Shown here: one piece after another, positions 7,522 to 17,614 of the stretch | How positions within the stretch are numbered: position 1 is the stretch's first letter | Layout of the letters: each line of letters opens with the position of its first letter | Source of the DNA: Actinomycetes bacterium | GTDB taxonomy: Bacteria; Actinomycetota; Actinomycetes; S36-B12 | DNA length: 36,757 bases | Direction of reading: 5' to 3' | NCBI GenBank assembly: GCA_024641635.1 | Contig: JAHECS010000014.1 | Location: 1-36,757 of the forward strand | Notes under the pieces: generated by a model | Told to the model about the DNA's origin: nothing | Seen by the model: only the letters and a program-made list of their open reading frames with translations | The model's database searches: none | Program-made: the position numbers and the translations under genes

Positions 7522-10206
7522 ATGCGCAAGCACATGCGTCGGCGTCTCCGGGCCCGGCGCGATCCGGCGGATCGGGCGCCGCGACCGCCGCGTCACCCCG
7601 TGGCGTTCGCCGTCGGGATCCTGATCGTCCTCGCCATCGCTGGCGTCACCGGCGTCGCCGCCTGGTCGCTGTACTCCGACTACACCTGGCGCTCGTCGGC
7701 CCGGGACGCGGCTGCAGGAGTCGAGGAGGCGATCACCTCGTACAGCGTCCGAGACGACTCGCTTCCTCAGCCCGTGGACGCGGTCGCTTCGGCTCCGGGC
7801 CCGGACCAGGCCACCCTCGACGACCTGCCGTACGCCGACGACCTGCCGCAGGGCGTGACGCGAATCCGGGTGACCGAGGGCGGTGCACTCTCGGTCCTGA
7901 CGAGCACGGAAGCCCTCTGCTCGGGCAGGACCCTCAACATGACTGCTCCGGGGAAGGCGTCATCGGGGTCGTTTCGCTGCGGTGACGCTCTGGTGCCGCA
8001 GGCGGTCTCCGCGCTGACCGCCAGCCCGCTGGACTCCTCCGTGCTCCTGGAGTGGACGCGACCTCCCACTCCCGTCGAGGACTACTCGGTCACCGTGTCC
8101 GGTGACGACGGGGCAACGTGGGCCCCGTACGACGACGGCGTGACGTCCGTTCCGCGGGACATCGTCCGCCCCCTGGCCAACGGCCGCGAGTACCTGTTCC
8201 GGGTAACCGCCCGGAACCTCGTCGGCGAGTCCGCCCCGGTCATGACGCGCGCGTCACCGTTCACGGCGCCCGGCCCCCCCACGAACGTCCACGCCTCGGG
8301 CGGATTCGGCGCGGTCGTCTCGTGGAGCCCACCGGCCGATGATGGCGGGCGACCCGTGACGGGGTACCTCGTGACCGGCGACCCGACGGGCTCGTGCTCG
8401 GCACCGTCGACCTCCACCCGCTGCGAGGTGCCGGACCTGCCGGCCGCCCCCGGCTACACCTTCATCGTGCGTGCCCTCAACGAGGCGGGTGCCGGGACAC
8501 CGAGCCTGCCGACCCCGAACGCGGTCGCCGTGTACTCCACTCCGGGACGAGCCGTCGCCCTGGCGGCCGACCCCGGTGACCGGGTCGTCCTCCTGAGCTG
8601 GACGCCTCCCTTGCGCGATGGGAACACGGCGATCACCGACTACCGGGTGGAGTACCGGGCCGCGGGCCAGGATGCGTGGAACGAGCTCGTGGATTCGCCC
8701 TCCGCCGAGACGACCAGGACAGTGTCCGGCCTCGTGAACGGAACCGAGTACGAGTTCCGCGTCTTCGCGGTGAACGCCGTAGGCACGTCGGAGCCGCCCC
8801 TGTCGCCGGCCTTCCAGACACCGGCCACGATCCCCGGTCCCGTGCCGACGCTGGAGCTCGTCGAAGGCAATGCGTCGGCGGCGCTTTCATGGACGGCGCC
8901 CGTCGACGACGGAGAGTCCCCGGTGACCGACTATGCGATCCAGTTCCGTCCCGCTGGTGGGGCCTGGCAGAACTTCAACCATCCCGTCGGCATCGAGGTG
9001 AACCGCGACGTCACCGGCCTGGAGAACGGCACCCGCTATGCGTTCCGTGTCGCAGCCCTGAACCGGATGGGCCAGGGCCCGTGGTCCAAGCGCGCCCTGG
9101 GCACACCCGTCGGGCCGCCAGGCCCCGTGGTCGAACCCGAGTCCGTCGGCTCACTCACCGCCATCGAGCTCACCTGGAAGCCGCCCGAGAACGACGGCGG
9201 CCGCCCGATCCGCGGCTACCGCGTCGAGTACAAGCTGTCGTCCTCCGACACCTGGCTGCGCGTGCCTCGCGTCCCCAGTGACCAGACGACGGTTACCGTG
9301 GAGGACCTCGAGGGTGGAGAGGCCTACGACTTCCGCATCGTGGCAGTGACCAGGGCAGGGTTCGGTCCGTCCACCCCAGGCAGCGCGGACCGGCCCACGC
9401 TGGCCGGGGTCATCGCCGACGAGACGCCGCCCGCGCCGGAGGGGTTCACCGCCATCGCCGGCGATCGCTCCGTGACGCTGCGCTGGGAGGAGTCCCCGGC
9501 GGGACGCAAGTCCCCCATCGCGGCCTACACGGTGACCGGCGACCCGGCTGGCACGTGCACGACGAAGCGCCTGACCTGCGTCATCAGGGGCCTCACCAAT
9601 GGGCAGCGCTACACGTTCACGGTGTCCGCGGCCAACGAGAACATCATCGGACCGGAGTCCAGGACGGTCCGGGCGACTCCTCGCGTGTTCAACGCTGCCG
9701 TCGGGGGCGTCGAGTCCACCTACACGCGCGCCGGCCGCACCTATCGGGTGCACACCATCACGAGCACGTCGACCTTCACCGTCACGTCGAGCGCCCAGCC
9801 CTTCAGCGTCCTCGTCGTAGGTGGTGGGGGCGGCAGTCGCCTCCTCGCGGACGGCCGGCTCGCGGTCGGCGGCGGCGGCGGCATCATCGACGCGCGGCGG
9901 ACAACTCTCGCCGTCGGCGTGCTCAACGTCGTCGTCGGTGCCGGTGGACCTCCCGGGGCGGCGGGAGGACTGTCGTCGATGGACGGTGTCGGCGCAGCGC
10001 CGGCCGGAACCCCGGGCTCGGCGACAGCAACCGAGTTCTCACCGACGACCAGGTCCAGCATCACTGGACGTCCGACCACCTACGGCGGCACCGGCACGCT
10101 GACGAGCGGGCCAGGCGCTGACGGGCGCGGTGTCGGCGGGGGCGGCCCGGCCGCGAACAGGGGCGGGAACGGCATCGTGATCATCCGCTACGAAGTGGGC
10201 GGGTAG
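7522..10206 (+). CDS. Membrane-anchored fibronectin type III repeat protein with glycine-rich C-terminus
   Basis: This 894-residue surface or exported protein starts with a very basic N-terminus, then one hydrophobic helix (about residues 26-49). Six fibronectin type III domains follow, starting near 160, 251, 345, 441, 533 and 637; each shows the SWTPP/LxWxxP strand and the NGTEYEFRVFAVNAVG-type strand. From about 723 the chain turns into a glycine-rich region (VVGGGGGS, VGGGGGII, VVVGAGGPPG) that ends in NGIVIIRYEV, the closing motif of a glycine-rich fold seen in tail-fibre and adhesin-like proteins. The helix plus ARDAAAGVEEAITSY just after it recalls pseudopilin N-termini, but no prepilin cleavage site is visible. 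GGAGG lies 6-8 bp before the ATG. It is probably involved in adhesion or carbohydrate contact; convergent with a diguanylate cyclase. Confidence 0.88.
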   Translation: MRKHMRRRLRARRDPADRAPRPPRHPVAFAVGILIVLAIAGVTGVAAWSLYSDYTWRSSARDAAAGVEEAITSYSVRDDSLPQPVDAVASAPGPDQATLDDLPYADDLPQGVTRIRVTEGGALSVLTSTEALCSGRTLNMTAPGKASSGSFRCGDALVPQAVSALTASPLDSSVLLEWTRPPTPVEDYSVTVSGDDGATWAPYDDGVTSVPRDIVRPLANGREYLFRVTARNLVGESAPVMTRASPFTAPGPPTNVHASGGFGAVVSWSPPADDGGRPVTGYLVTGDPTGSCSAPSTSTRCEVPDLPAAPGYTFIVRALNEAGAGTPSLPTPNAVAVYSTPGRAVALAADPGDRVVLLSWTPPLRDGNTAITDYRVEYRAAGQDAWNELVDSPSAETTRTVSGLVNGTEYEFRVFAVNAVGTSEPPLSPAFQTPATIPGPVPTLELVEGNASAALSWTAPVDDGESPVTDYAIQFRPAGGAWQNFNHPVGIEVNRDVTGLENGTRYAFRVAALNRMGQGPWSKRALGTPVGPPGPVVEPESVGSLTAIELTWKPPENDGGRPIRGYRVEYKLSSSDTWLRVPRVPSDQTTVTVEDLEGGEAYDFRIVAVTRAGFGPSTPGSADRPTLAGVIADETPPAPEGFTAIAGDRSVTLRWEESPAGRKSPIAAYTVTGDPAGTCTTKRLTCVIRGLTNGQRYTFTVSAANENIIGPESRTVRATPRVFNAAVGGVESTYTRAGRTYRVHTITSTSTFTVTSSAQPFSVLVVGGGGGSRLLADGRLAVGGGGGIIDARRTTLAVGVLNVVVGAGGPPGAAGGLSSMDGVGAAPAGTPGSATATEFSPTTRSSITGRPTTYGGTGTLTSGPGADGRGVGGGGPAANRGGNGIVIIRYEVGG

Positions 10207-10253
10207 CCCGCGCCCCTGCTTTCGGCGCGACGGATCTGCAGTTCCGCAGGTGC

Positions 10254-11207
10254 CTAGCGCCTTGGCCGGGACTTGGCCAGGTAGAGGGCCTTGTCCGCCT
10301 TGCGCAGGGCTTCCTCGAGGTCGTCGTCCCGCTCCCAGGCCACGACGCCTGCCGACCATCGTGCGTGGTTGGACTCGTGCAGGCGCGCGAGCAGGCTGTG
10401 CGCCGTCGCCGCATCCGTATTCGCGAGCAGCAGGATGAACTCGTCGCCGCCTATCCGCGCGAGGATGTCCGAGGAGCGAAGCATTCCCTTCCAGCTGGCC
10501 GTCACATCGATCAGCAGTCGGTCCCCTGCAAGGTGCCCGTGCGTGTCGTTGTAGCCCTTGAAGTCGTTGAGGTCGATCGCCACCACGGTGATGGGCCGCT
10601 CGGCGCGGAAGACCACCGCGCGCATGAGCTCAGCGCTCTCGCTGAGTCCCCGCCGGTTCAGCGCGCCGGTGAGCGGGTCGCGCACGGCCGCAGCGGCCAG
10701 GAGGGCGGACACCTGCGCGACCATCCAGACGAGTGCCACGACGGCAACGACGACGGTGAGCGGGTAGAAGAACGATGGCAGAAGCGGCGACAGGACCGTC
10801 ACGGCCACGAACAGCGCCAGCATCCAGACCACCTGCACCACCATCCGCACGAACGGCAGGAACTGCGCGCAGAAGACGGCCAGCAGGCACAGCCCGAAGG
10901 CGCACGCCAACTGTCCGGTGGCTGAGTCCGACACGTAGGCAACTCCGCTTACGGCGATCGCCATCACGCCGACGTATCCGTCGATCACGATCGGGCTGAC
11001 GCGCGGCAGCAGGATGAGGGCGGTGAGTGCGCCGATTCCCAGGAGGGCCGCCGCCCCATAGAGGGCGGGGACGGAGATCTGGTCACCCGAGGGCCACAGG
11101 GACAGGGCGATGCACTCCGCGGCCCCGAGGGCCATCAGCGCAGCCAGGACCCGGTACTTCGCAGCAGGCCCTAGCGCGGAGCCCTTGATCCTCACGCGTG
11201 CTGCCAC
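10254..11207 (-). CDS. Membrane diguanylate cyclase (GGDEF)
   Basis: This protein of about 317 residues would make cyclic di-GMP at the membrane. The N-terminal half holds about six transmembrane segments without a periplasmic sensor domain of any size. The GGDEF domain follows, starting at VRDPLTGALNRRGL, with the metal and substrate region DLNDFKGYNDTHGHLAGD, an intact GGDEF signature (about residue 252), and a product-inhibition I-site RSSD five residues before it. It is expected to be active and feedback-regulated. I prefer the GTG at 11207 because AGGGGAGA lies just upstream of it on the minus strand; an ATG at 11258 would add 17 residues but has no site. It faces the FN3 protein tail to tail across 47 bp. 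Confidence 0.9.
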   Translation of the reverse strand: MAARVRIKGSALGPAAKYRVLAALMALGAAECIALSLWPSGDQISVPALYGAAALLGIGALTALILLPRVSPIVIDGYVGVMAIAVSGVAYVSDSATGQLACAFGLCLLAVFCAQFLPFVRMVVQVVWMLALFVAVTVLSPLLPSFFYPLTVVVAVVALVWMVAQVSALLAAAAVRDPLTGALNRRGLSESAELMRAVVFRAERPITVVAIDLNDFKGYNDTHGHLAGDRLLIDVTASWKGMLRSSDILARIGGDEFILLLANTDAATAHSLLARLHESNHARWSAGVVAWERDDDLEEALRKADKALYLAKSRPRR

Positions 11208-11227
11208 GGATGCGTCTCCCCTTCCTG

Positions 11228-11245
11228 CGCTTGCAGCCGCAAGCG
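11228..11245. repeat. Inverted repeat before the diguanylate cyclase start
   Basis: CGCTTGC and GCAAGCG form perfect 7-bp arms around a 4-bp loop, ending about 20 bp upstream of the GTG start of the cyclase (reading the minus strand). As RNA it would fold just before the ribosome site. It may affect translation or serve as an operator. It could also simply be coding sequence if the ATG at 11258 is used. Confidence 0.4.
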
Positions 11246-11443
11246 TCGCACGGTCCATGGCGGAAGCGAACGACCCCGGCCGGGAACCGGTTGCGTGTCA
11301 CCCAGCACGACCAGGCGGGCTCCATGAGGTGAGCCACGGTCGCCCCTGATGAAGGTGTCGGACCAGCGCGGGCACTGAAGGGTGCATCTCCCGAAAGTCA
11401 TCGCTCCTGCCCCTTCCCGAATCCCGAGCCCACGACCCGGCGG

Positions 11444-12907
11444 CTAGCTGCCCAGCGCGTTGGGCGCCCTCCACACTCGCTCGAACGGCAGGCGCCAGGC
11501 GTGCGGGGCGATGAGCTGGTGGATGGCGTTCGGGCCCCACGAACCCGGCGCGTAGGTGCGGACCGGCGGCGGGGCCTCGATGAGCGGAGTCGACACCTTC
11601 CACAGGCGCTCGATGCCGTCAGCCGTGGTGAAGAGCGTTCGGTCACCGCGCATGGCGTCCAGGATGAGACGTTCGTAGGCTTCGAAGACGTCACCCTCCA
11701 GGCCGGTGTCGTGCATGGCGAACTGGAGGCTCAGCTTGTCCAGCCGCATACCCGGACCTGGACGCTTGCCGTAGAAGGACAGGGACATCTTCGCCGAGTC
11801 CGCGAGGTCGAACGTCAGATGGTCCGGGCCCTGAGCGCTGACCCCCGAGTCCGCGGGGAACATGCTCTTGGGTGGCTCGTTGAACGCGATCGACACGATC
11901 CGCTGCCCCTCGGCAAGCCGCTTCCCCGTGCGGAGGTAGAAGGGCACTCCCGCCCATCGCCAGTTGTCGATGGTGCAGCGCAGGGCGATGAAGGTCTCGG
12001 TCTCCGACTCCGGGGAGACCCCCGGGATGTCGAGGTAGCCCGTGTACTGGCCGCGCACGACGTCCGCTGGCTGGATCGGCAGCATGCTGTGGAAGACCTT
12101 GTTCTTCTCGATCGTGATGGCGGCAGGATCCAGCTCGGTCGGTGGCTCCATCGCGATGAAGGCGAGGATCTGGAACAGGTGCGTCACGACCATGTCGCGG
12201 TAGGCGCCCGTCTGCTCGTAGAACTCGGCACGAGTCTCCAGACCGAGGTCCTCGGGCACGTCGATCTGGACGTGGTCGATGAAGTTGCGGTTCCAGATCG
12301 GCTCGAACAGGCCGTTCGCGAAACGGAAGGCGAGGATGTTGAGCGCAGGCTCCTTGCCGAGGAAGTGGTCGATGCGGAAGATCTGATCCTCGTCGAAGAC
12401 CTCGTGCAGGCGCCCGTTGAGGGCCACCGAGCTCGCCAGGTCGACACCGAACGGCTTCTCCATCACGACGCGCGACCGTTCGATGAGCCCGGCCTCGGCG
12501 AGCTGCGTCACGGCCGCGACGGCGGCACGGGGTGGAACCGACAGGTAGTGAAGGCGTTGCGCAGGAGCGTCGAGCTGGGCCTCTGCGCGGGCCACGGCCT
12601 CGGCCATTGCCGCAGGGCCGGACTCGGTCGAGACATAGTCGAGCTGGCTGGCGAACGTCTCCCACGCGGCGTTGTCGAGGCCGCGGGAGTAGAACTCGTC
12701 CACGGCTCTGTGCGCGGCCTCCCGGAACTCCTCCACGCCGATCTGGTCCAGGGACACCCCGATGACGCGGATGCCCGGGATCAGTCCTGAGCTGGCGAGG
12801 TGGAACAGGCCCGGCAGCAGTTTTCGGCGGGCGAGGTCCCCGGTGGCTCCGAACAGCAGGACGACCTGCGGCTCGCCTGGTCCACTTCCGGGGTGCATCC
12901 GGCCCAT
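11444..12907 (-). CDS. zwf: Glucose-6-phosphate 1-dehydrogenase
   Basis: This 487-residue enzyme oxidises glucose 6-phosphate to 6-phosphogluconolactone, feeding NADPH and pentose phosphates. The dinucleotide-binding motif [10 protein letters not shown] is at residues 20-29, EKPFG near 149, and the active-site signature RIDHFLGKE near 177. Later conserved parts include [11 protein letters not shown]-like [13 protein letters not shown], and YLRTGKRL. No other pentose-phosphate genes (opcA, pgl, tal, gnd) adjoin it, unlike the usual actinobacterial tkt-tal-zwf-opcA cluster, so it may be a second copy. A start at the ATG three codons downstream (12898) is possible. Confidence 0.96.
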   Translation of the reverse strand: MGRMHPGSGPGEPQVVLLFGATGDLARRKLLPGLFHLASSGLIPGIRVIGVSLDQIGVEEFREAAHRAVDEFYSRGLDNAAWETFASQLDYVSTESGPAAMAEAVARAEAQLDAPAQRLHYLSVPPRAAVAAVTQLAEAGLIERSRVVMEKPFGVDLASSVALNGRLHEVFDEDQIFRIDHFLGKEPALNILAFRFANGLFEPIWNRNFIDHVQIDVPEDLGLETRAEFYEQTGAYRDMVVTHLFQILAFIAMEPPTELDPAAITIEKNKVFHSMLPIQPADVVRGQYTGYLDIPGVSPESETETFIALRCTIDNWRWAGVPFYLRTGKRLAEGQRIVSIAFNEPPKSMFPADSGVSAQGPDHLTFDLADSAKMSLSFYGKRPGPGMRLDKLSLQFAMHDTGLEGDVFEAYERLILDAMRGDRTLFTTADGIERLWKVSTPLIEAPPPVRTYAPGSWGPNAIHQLIAPHAWRLPFERVWRAPNALGS

Positions 12908-12986
12908 CGCGTCATCGTGGCACTTCCATGTTGCCCCCGGGTTACTTCGCCTGAGCTCGTGGCTCGGATTCGTTCACGTCGGCCGC

Positions 12987-14615
12987 CTAGAGGAGACGGT
13001 GCTCATAGGCGAACGCGGCCGCCGCGGTCCGGGAGCCCACGTCGAGCTTCACGAAGATGTTGGAGAGATGGCGGGCCACCGTCTTCTCCGACAGCACCAG
13101 TTCGGCAGCGATCTCGGCGTTGCTCTTCCCGCCGGCGACGAGACGAAGGACCTCGACCTCGCGCCGGCTGAGCCCTCCGGGAGCCTGTGCCGTGCCGAGT
13201 AGGGCGGCAGCGTCGCGCGCTGCGGGACGGGCGCCAAGGTCGGCGAACATCTGCCAGGCCGATGTCAGGTCGGCGAACGCCGAGTCCTCGTCCCCGGCTG
13301 CGCGCAGTGCCTCGCCGATCACCATGCGGCATCGGGCCACCTCGTAGGGCGACCCCAACGCCGCCCAGTCGTCCGCACTCTGGCGCGCCTGCCGCAGGGC
13401 CCGGTGGGGATCGTCCTCCATGAGCGCGACCCTCGCCGACGCGTAGCCACCCGCGGCCCGCAGGGCAGTGCAGTCGAAGGCCGTTCCGATGGACGTCAGC
13501 TGCTCCGCCAGTGGCGCTGCCTCCTCGATCGCCCCAACACCGACGAGGACGTCTACGGCCGCCGGGAGCAGTTGCGAACGCCTCACCGGGTCCTGCCACT
13601 CCTCGAGCAGCCGGCGCACGGCAGCCGCAGCGGCGTCGCCTCGATCGCGTTCGGACCACAGGCGCGCACGACCCGGCTGGGCCGAATGCCCATGGTGGGC
13701 CGCCTCGTCGTACTGAGCCGCCGCGGCCTCGTACTCGCCCTGCATGCGCAGCACTTCCGCACGCTCGTAGAACGCCTGCCCGACTGCAGGGCTCCCGCCC
13801 GCCTGTGCGTAGCGACGGGCCGCGTCCTCCAGCTCGGTCAGGGCCTCCTCGAAGGCGCCGTGCACACGCATCAACTGGCCGCGGTGGACAGCGCACTGGC
13901 CCGTGAAGGCGACGAGGCCCGGCTGGGCGTCACACCACGCCGAGAGGGCGTGGGTCCACTCCCCCGCCCGGCCGAAGTCGGAGATCTCCTGGCACGACTC
14001 GATCGCGGAGCAGTAGATGTGCCCGGAGAAGACCGGTGACACCTCGCCCGTGATGACCGAGATCATCGCCTCGTCCAGGAGGTGCAGCCCCGCAGCGACG
14101 CGTCCCGCATAGATCGACAGACGGCCCTCCGCGTGCAGGCCCAAGGCCACGAGATCCCGGTCCGCGAATCGCCGCCCGTACTCGGTGATCGTCGGCACGA
14201 TGGCGAGGGCCTCGTCGAACTCTCCCTTGAGGACGTGGCCGAAGGCCGTCCTCTCAGCCAGGTAGCCGCGCTCGACCACATCCTCGTCGAGGTCGTCCAG
14301 CAGTCTCTGCCCGCGGGCCAGCCAGCCGCTGCCGATGGCGACCTCGCCCATCTCCCACAGCGTCAGATTCAGCCAGTACGCGGTCCGCGCTGCGGCCGGC
14401 ACGTCGCCATGCTCGACGTATGCCTGGTAGGCGCGTTGAAGGGCCTGCACGATGTCGTTGTGGTGACCGAGCATGTACGCGGTCGTCGCCAGTGCCACGA
14501 AGTCGTCAGCGGCCAGGCCGGTGTCCTCCAGACCCATGAGCGCCTGGTAGGCCGTGACCCACTCGCGGCGCTCGTAGGCCTCGCGCGCGTGGTGGAGATC
14601 GCGCAGGACGTCCAT
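12987..14615 (-). CDS. LuxR-family regulator with TPR-like N-terminal region
   Basis: This 542-residue protein has a C-terminal LuxR/NarL helix-turn-helix (about 478-540: [36 protein letters not shown]). The preceding part of about 470 residues is entirely helical and alanine-rich with tetratricopeptide-like spacing (for example [18 protein letters not shown] and [19 protein letters not shown]). No P-loop is visible, so it is shorter than LAL/MalT regulators and lacks their ATPase. It starts 54 bp after the stop of the flavin monooxygenase on the same strand and is probably cotranscribed with it; autoregulation or control of that enzyme is a reasonable inference. Confidence 0.9.
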   Translation of the reverse strand: MDVLRDLHHAREAYERREWVTAYQALMGLEDTGLAADDFVALATTAYMLGHHNDIVQALQRAYQAYVEHGDVPAAARTAYWLNLTLWEMGEVAIGSGWLARGQRLLDDLDEDVVERGYLAERTAFGHVLKGEFDEALAIVPTITEYGRRFADRDLVALGLHAEGRLSIYAGRVAAGLHLLDEAMISVITGEVSPVFSGHIYCSAIESCQEISDFGRAGEWTHALSAWCDAQPGLVAFTGQCAVHRGQLMRVHGAFEEALTELEDAARRYAQAGGSPAVGQAFYERAEVLRMQGEYEAAAAQYDEAAHHGHSAQPGRARLWSERDRGDAAAAAVRRLLEEWQDPVRRSQLLPAAVDVLVGVGAIEEAAPLAEQLTSIGTAFDCTALRAAGGYASARVALMEDDPHRALRQARQSADDWAALGSPYEVARCRMVIGEALRAAGDEDSAFADLTSAWQMFADLGARPAARDAAALLGTAQAPGGLSRREVEVLRLVAGGKSNAEIAAELVLSEKTVARHLSNIFVKLDVGSRTAAAAFAYEHRLL

Positions 14616-14669
14616 CGGCCATCACTCCCGGGCTCGACAGTAACCTGCAGGGGCGGAAAGTCCGACAGG

Positions 14670-15776
14670 TCAGGCGGTCACGGGGATCGAGGCTCGCGAC
14701 CGAGAGGCGATCCTGTCGGCCACGTACGCGGCGTCGCGACCGACGCCGGGCAGGACCATGGAGCTGAAGGCGTACTGGAAGGCCAGCCCGCAGAAGTAGA
14801 GCCCTGGCACCGTCTCAACCACACCGCGGTACTCGATCGGCCAGCCGTCGTCGCCGATGATCTGCGCCTCGATCCACCCGAACTCGGGCCGGAATCCGGT
14901 GGCCCAGACCACGTTGGCCACGTCGAGTGCGCGCCCGTCTTCGAGTACGGGCCGTCCGTCGGCTGAGACATCCACAACCTTCTGCTCGATCCTCTGCCCG
15001 CCGCGCTCGGCCAGGTGGTGCGCCTTCACGCGAGCCGTCGGACCGCCATGCTGACGGACGTTCTCCACTTCCCTTCGCCCCATGGGAGTGCGTCGCGTGA
15101 GCACGTGCTTCCACGCCCAGACAAGGAGCGGCAGGACGATCTTGACCCGGGCCGAATCCCACTCGAGCGGGATGTTCCCCCGATCAGGACCCACGAGGAT
15201 CGTCGGGCCGGTGGCCGCCACCTCGTAGGCGATGTCGTAGCCGGAATGCGACGCACCGACCACGAGCGTCGGCCCGGGCTGCAGCTGGCTCGGGTTCTTG
15301 TACGCCGTGGAGTGCATCTGCTTGATGCTCGGGTCCAGCCTTGCGGACATCTCCGGCACGCGCGGGGTCCTGCTGAACGATCCCGTCGCGATCACGACGT
15401 TGTCGCACGTGATGGCCTCGGAGCCGATGTGCGCGGTGAAGCCGCGACCGCCGCCAGAAGGCACCAGCCGATCAACCCTTGTGCGCAGGCGCACCGGAAG
15501 GCCCATCTCGACGGCGTAGGCCTCGAGGAAATCGGCCACCTCGTCCTTGGTCGGGAAGTGCCACGGGTCGCCCGGGAAGTCCATTCCCGGCAACCCGTCG
15601 AACTTCGCCGGCGAGTACAGCCTCAGCGAGTCATAGTGGCAGCGCCAGTTGTCACCGATGCGGGTGAGCCCATCCACGATCAGGACCGAACGGCCGCGCC
15701 GACGGAGTTCATACCCCGTGGCGAGTCCGGCCTGTCCGGCGCCGATGATGAGGGTGTCGACGTGTTGAACGGTCAT
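14670..15776 (-). CDS. FAD-dependent monooxygenase (CzcO/FMO-like flavoprotein)
   Basis: This 368-residue two-dinucleotide-fold flavoprotein would use FAD and NADPH to oxygenate a small molecule. The FAD motif GAGQAGLATG is at residues 12-21, the NADPH motif GASHSG near 170, and the two ATG-type linkers VVIATGSFSRTP and VVWATGFRPEFGW are both present. It is shorter than Baeyer-Villiger enzymes and I see no full FxGxxxHxxxWP signature, although FPGDPWHFPTKDEV occupies a similar place. The ATG at 15776 is preceded by AGGAGGAA at 5 bp, which decides the start over a longer frame to 15896. The LuxR gene follows 54 bp downstream. Confidence 0.9.
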   Translation of the reverse strand: MTVQHVDTLIIGAGQAGLATGYELRRRGRSVLIVDGLTRIGDNWRCHYDSLRLYSPAKFDGLPGMDFPGDPWHFPTKDEVADFLEAYAVEMGLPVRLRTRVDRLVPSGGGRGFTAHIGSEAITCDNVVIATGSFSRTPRVPEMSARLDPSIKQMHSTAYKNPSQLQPGPTLVVGASHSGYDIAYEVAATGPTILVGPDRGNIPLEWDSARVKIVLPLLVWAWKHVLTRRTPMGRREVENVRQHGGPTARVKAHHLAERGGQRIEQKVVDVSADGRPVLEDGRALDVANVVWATGFRPEFGWIEAQIIGDDGWPIEYRGVVETVPGLYFCGLAFQYAFSSMVLPGVGRDAAYVADRIASRSRASIPVTA

Positions 15777-15828
15777 GGCGCTTCCTCCTGTTGTCCGCGC
15801 GCCGCGTGGCGAGCTCGTCGTGTCGGAG

Positions 15829-15845
15829 CGTGGATGTCGTCCACG
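15829..15845. repeat. Short palindrome upstream of the monooxygenase
   Basis: CGTGGA and TCCACG form perfect 6-bp arms around 5 bp, centred about 60 bp upstream of the monooxygenase start. Its place fits an operator for the downstream monooxygenase-LuxR unit, but arms this short are common in GC-rich DNA. Confidence 0.3.
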
Positions 15846-16012
15846 ACCCCGACCGTACGAACCGCCGTGGCCGACCGCATCGGGGTCGATACCCATCTGC
15901 GGAGAGGGAGATGGGTGGAAGTGCGCACGGGCTCAGCACCGACGACGCGGGCGGCGCGGCGCCTGGCGGCGACTCGTCACGGGGCCGAAGGCGCTGCCGC
16001 CGCGACGGCGAC

Positions 16013-17140
16013 CTAGATCAACGCAGAGGCCGAACCATCGTGCGGCTCGGGGGGAAGGGCGGTGTCGGACACCCGCTCCACACGGGTGCGCGGGAGACCG
16101 GATCGCGTCTGCTGAATCCAGGTCACGAGACCCTCTCGCAGGTAGCAGCGCAGGTCCCACAGGATCGGAGCGGAGGCCGCGCTCGCCACGGCACGAACCC
16201 GTACCAGGCCTCCCGTGGCCTCGGTGACCTGAATGCTCGACGACCGTCCGTCCCACAGGTCGGTGTCGGCCAGCAGCCGGTCCAGCTCACGCCGCAGCCC
16301 GTCCACCGGCACCGACCAGTCGACGTCGAGCTCGACCGTGCCGACGAGTTCTGACGCCGTTCGCGTCCAGTTCTCGAAGGGCGTGGCGGTGAAGTACGTC
16401 GAGGGCAGGACCATCCGCCTCTCGTCCCAGATGCGGACGACGACGTAGGTGAGAGTGATCTCCTCGATCCGGCCGTACTCCCCCTCGACAACGACGACGT
16501 CGTCTACTCGGATGGAATCGGAGAACGCCACCTGGACGCCCGCGAACAAGTTGGCCAGCGAGGATTGGGCCGCGATGCCCGCGATGATCGCTGCCAGGCC
16601 CGCCGACGCGATGATCGACGCCCCGACGGCGCGCATCCCGGGGAAGGACAGCAGGATCGCCGCAACGGCGACGACGATGATCAGGGCGATAGCCAGCCGG
16701 CCGAGGATCTGCACCTGTGTGTGGACCCGGCGCGCCTGCCGGTTGTCGGCGATGTCGATCGGGAAGCGTGCCGTGATTCCGTCCTGGACCGCTCGCGTCA
16801 GCTCGACGAGCAGCCACCCTGCCGCGGAAATGACGACGATGAGCAGCGCCTGCGCGACAGGGTCGTGCCACGAGGACGGCTCGGTGGTCAGGTAGATAGC
16901 CAGCCAGATGCCCATCGTGGCCAGGAGGAGCCGCAGCGGCCACTTGACGCGTGCGCTGAGGCTGGCGAGCAGCGGCCACCGGGCTCCGGACAACCGCATG
17001 GCCCTGCGCAGCACCGCCGCCACGACGAGGGCCACGACGAGGGCCACCAGTATCGCCACGACAGGCGCGGCGAAGTCCGCGACCACCTCCCCCGCATCGG
17101 CGAGGACGGTCATGGACCCATCGATTGTCACAGCCGGCAT
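16013..17140 (-). CDS. MscS-family mechanosensitive channel
   Basis: This 375-residue protein would be a small-conductance mechanosensitive channel releasing solutes on hypo-osmotic shock. Hydrophobic segments lie at about residues 24-45, 70-86, 97-116 and 146-170. The pore-helix region ASIIASAGLAAIIAGIAAQSSLANLFAG and the following beta-domain start DDVVVVEGEYGRIEEITLTYVVVRIWDERRMVLPSTYF are characteristic. The C-terminal mixed domain is present and the last 25 residues are disordered. The start is uncertain: ATG at 17140 or at 17113, neither with a good ribosome site. It appears to be a single-gene unit. Confidence 0.92.
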   Translation of the reverse strand: MPAVTIDGSMTVLADAGEVVADFAAPVVAILVALVVALVVAAVLRRAMRLSGARWPLLASLSARVKWPLRLLLATMGIWLAIYLTTEPSSWHDPVAQALLIVVISAAGWLLVELTRAVQDGITARFPIDIADNRQARRVHTQVQILGRLAIALIIVVAVAAILLSFPGMRAVGASIIASAGLAAIIAGIAAQSSLANLFAGVQVAFSDSIRVDDVVVVEGEYGRIEEITLTYVVVRIWDERRMVLPSTYFTATPFENWTRTASELVGTVELDVDWSVPVDGLRRELDRLLADTDLWDGRSSSIQVTEATGGLVRVRAVASAASAPILWDLRCYLREGLVTWIQQTRSGLPRTRVERVSDTALPPEPHDGSASALI

Positions 17141-17197
17141 CCGGTCAAGGGTACGGAGTCGTCAGGCTCGAGAGGGAATGCGGGGCCGAGGGGTTGC

Positions 17198-17572
17198 TCA
17201 GGCCGAGCGCTCGCCCAGCACGCAGAACTCGTTGCCCTCGGGGTCGGCCAGCACGACCCAGCGCACCTCTCCTTGGCCGATGTCCACGCGCCGTGCGCCA
17301 AGGCGGAGGAGCCGGTCGACCTCCGCGGCCTGATCGTCAGGGCGGAAGTCGAGGTGCAGCCTGTTCTTCGCCGTTCGCTCGTCCGCGACGGCCAGGAACA
17401 GCAGGCCCGGGGTCACGTCGGGGGCGGGCCGGATCTCCACCTCGGACTCGTCGTCGACGGTCATCACCCAGCCCAACGCCTCGGCCCACCACGTCGCAAG
17501 CGCCCGCGGATCGGCGGCGTCGATGACGGTCTGCTCCCACTCAAGAGTCACGTCGCGACGGTACACCGGCAT
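17198..17572 (-). CDS. VOC-superfamily (glyoxalase/bleomycin resistance-like) protein
   Basis: This 124-residue protein is one vicinal-oxygen-chelate domain with two beta-alpha-beta-beta-beta halves: DVTLEWEQTVIDAADPRALATWWAEALGW and NRLHLDFRPDDQAAEVDRLLRLGARRVDIG, closing with WVVLADPEGNEFCVL. The family includes glyoxalases, dioxygenases and antibiotic-binding proteins, and this short type (Glyoxalase_6-like) has no assigned function. Candidate metal ligands are the His in LHLDF and the Glu in GNEFCVL. It lies 57 bp upstream, in sequence order, of the MscS start but with its own frame and start. Confidence 0.88.
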   Translation of the reverse strand: MPVYRRDVTLEWEQTVIDAADPRALATWWAEALGWVMTVDDESEVEIRPAPDVTPGLLFLAVADERTAKNRLHLDFRPDDQAAEVDRLLRLGARRVDIGQGEVRWVVLADPEGNEFCVLGERSA

Positions 17573-17614
17573 CGTCCGCTCGTGGGCCGACCGCGACCAA
17601 GGGCCGACGGGTGA

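Noticed and set aside
11208-11440. Possible c-di-GMP riboswitch before the diguanylate cyclase
   Set aside because: The conserved GEMM core elements (GACGCAAAGCC-like and the tetraloop receptor) are not present. Only a short hairpin at 11228-11245 is seen.
12987-14615. LAL/MalT-type ATPase regulator
   Set aside because: The protein has the LuxR helix-turn-helix and TPR-like helices, but no Walker A motif is visible, and it is too short for a LAL regulator.
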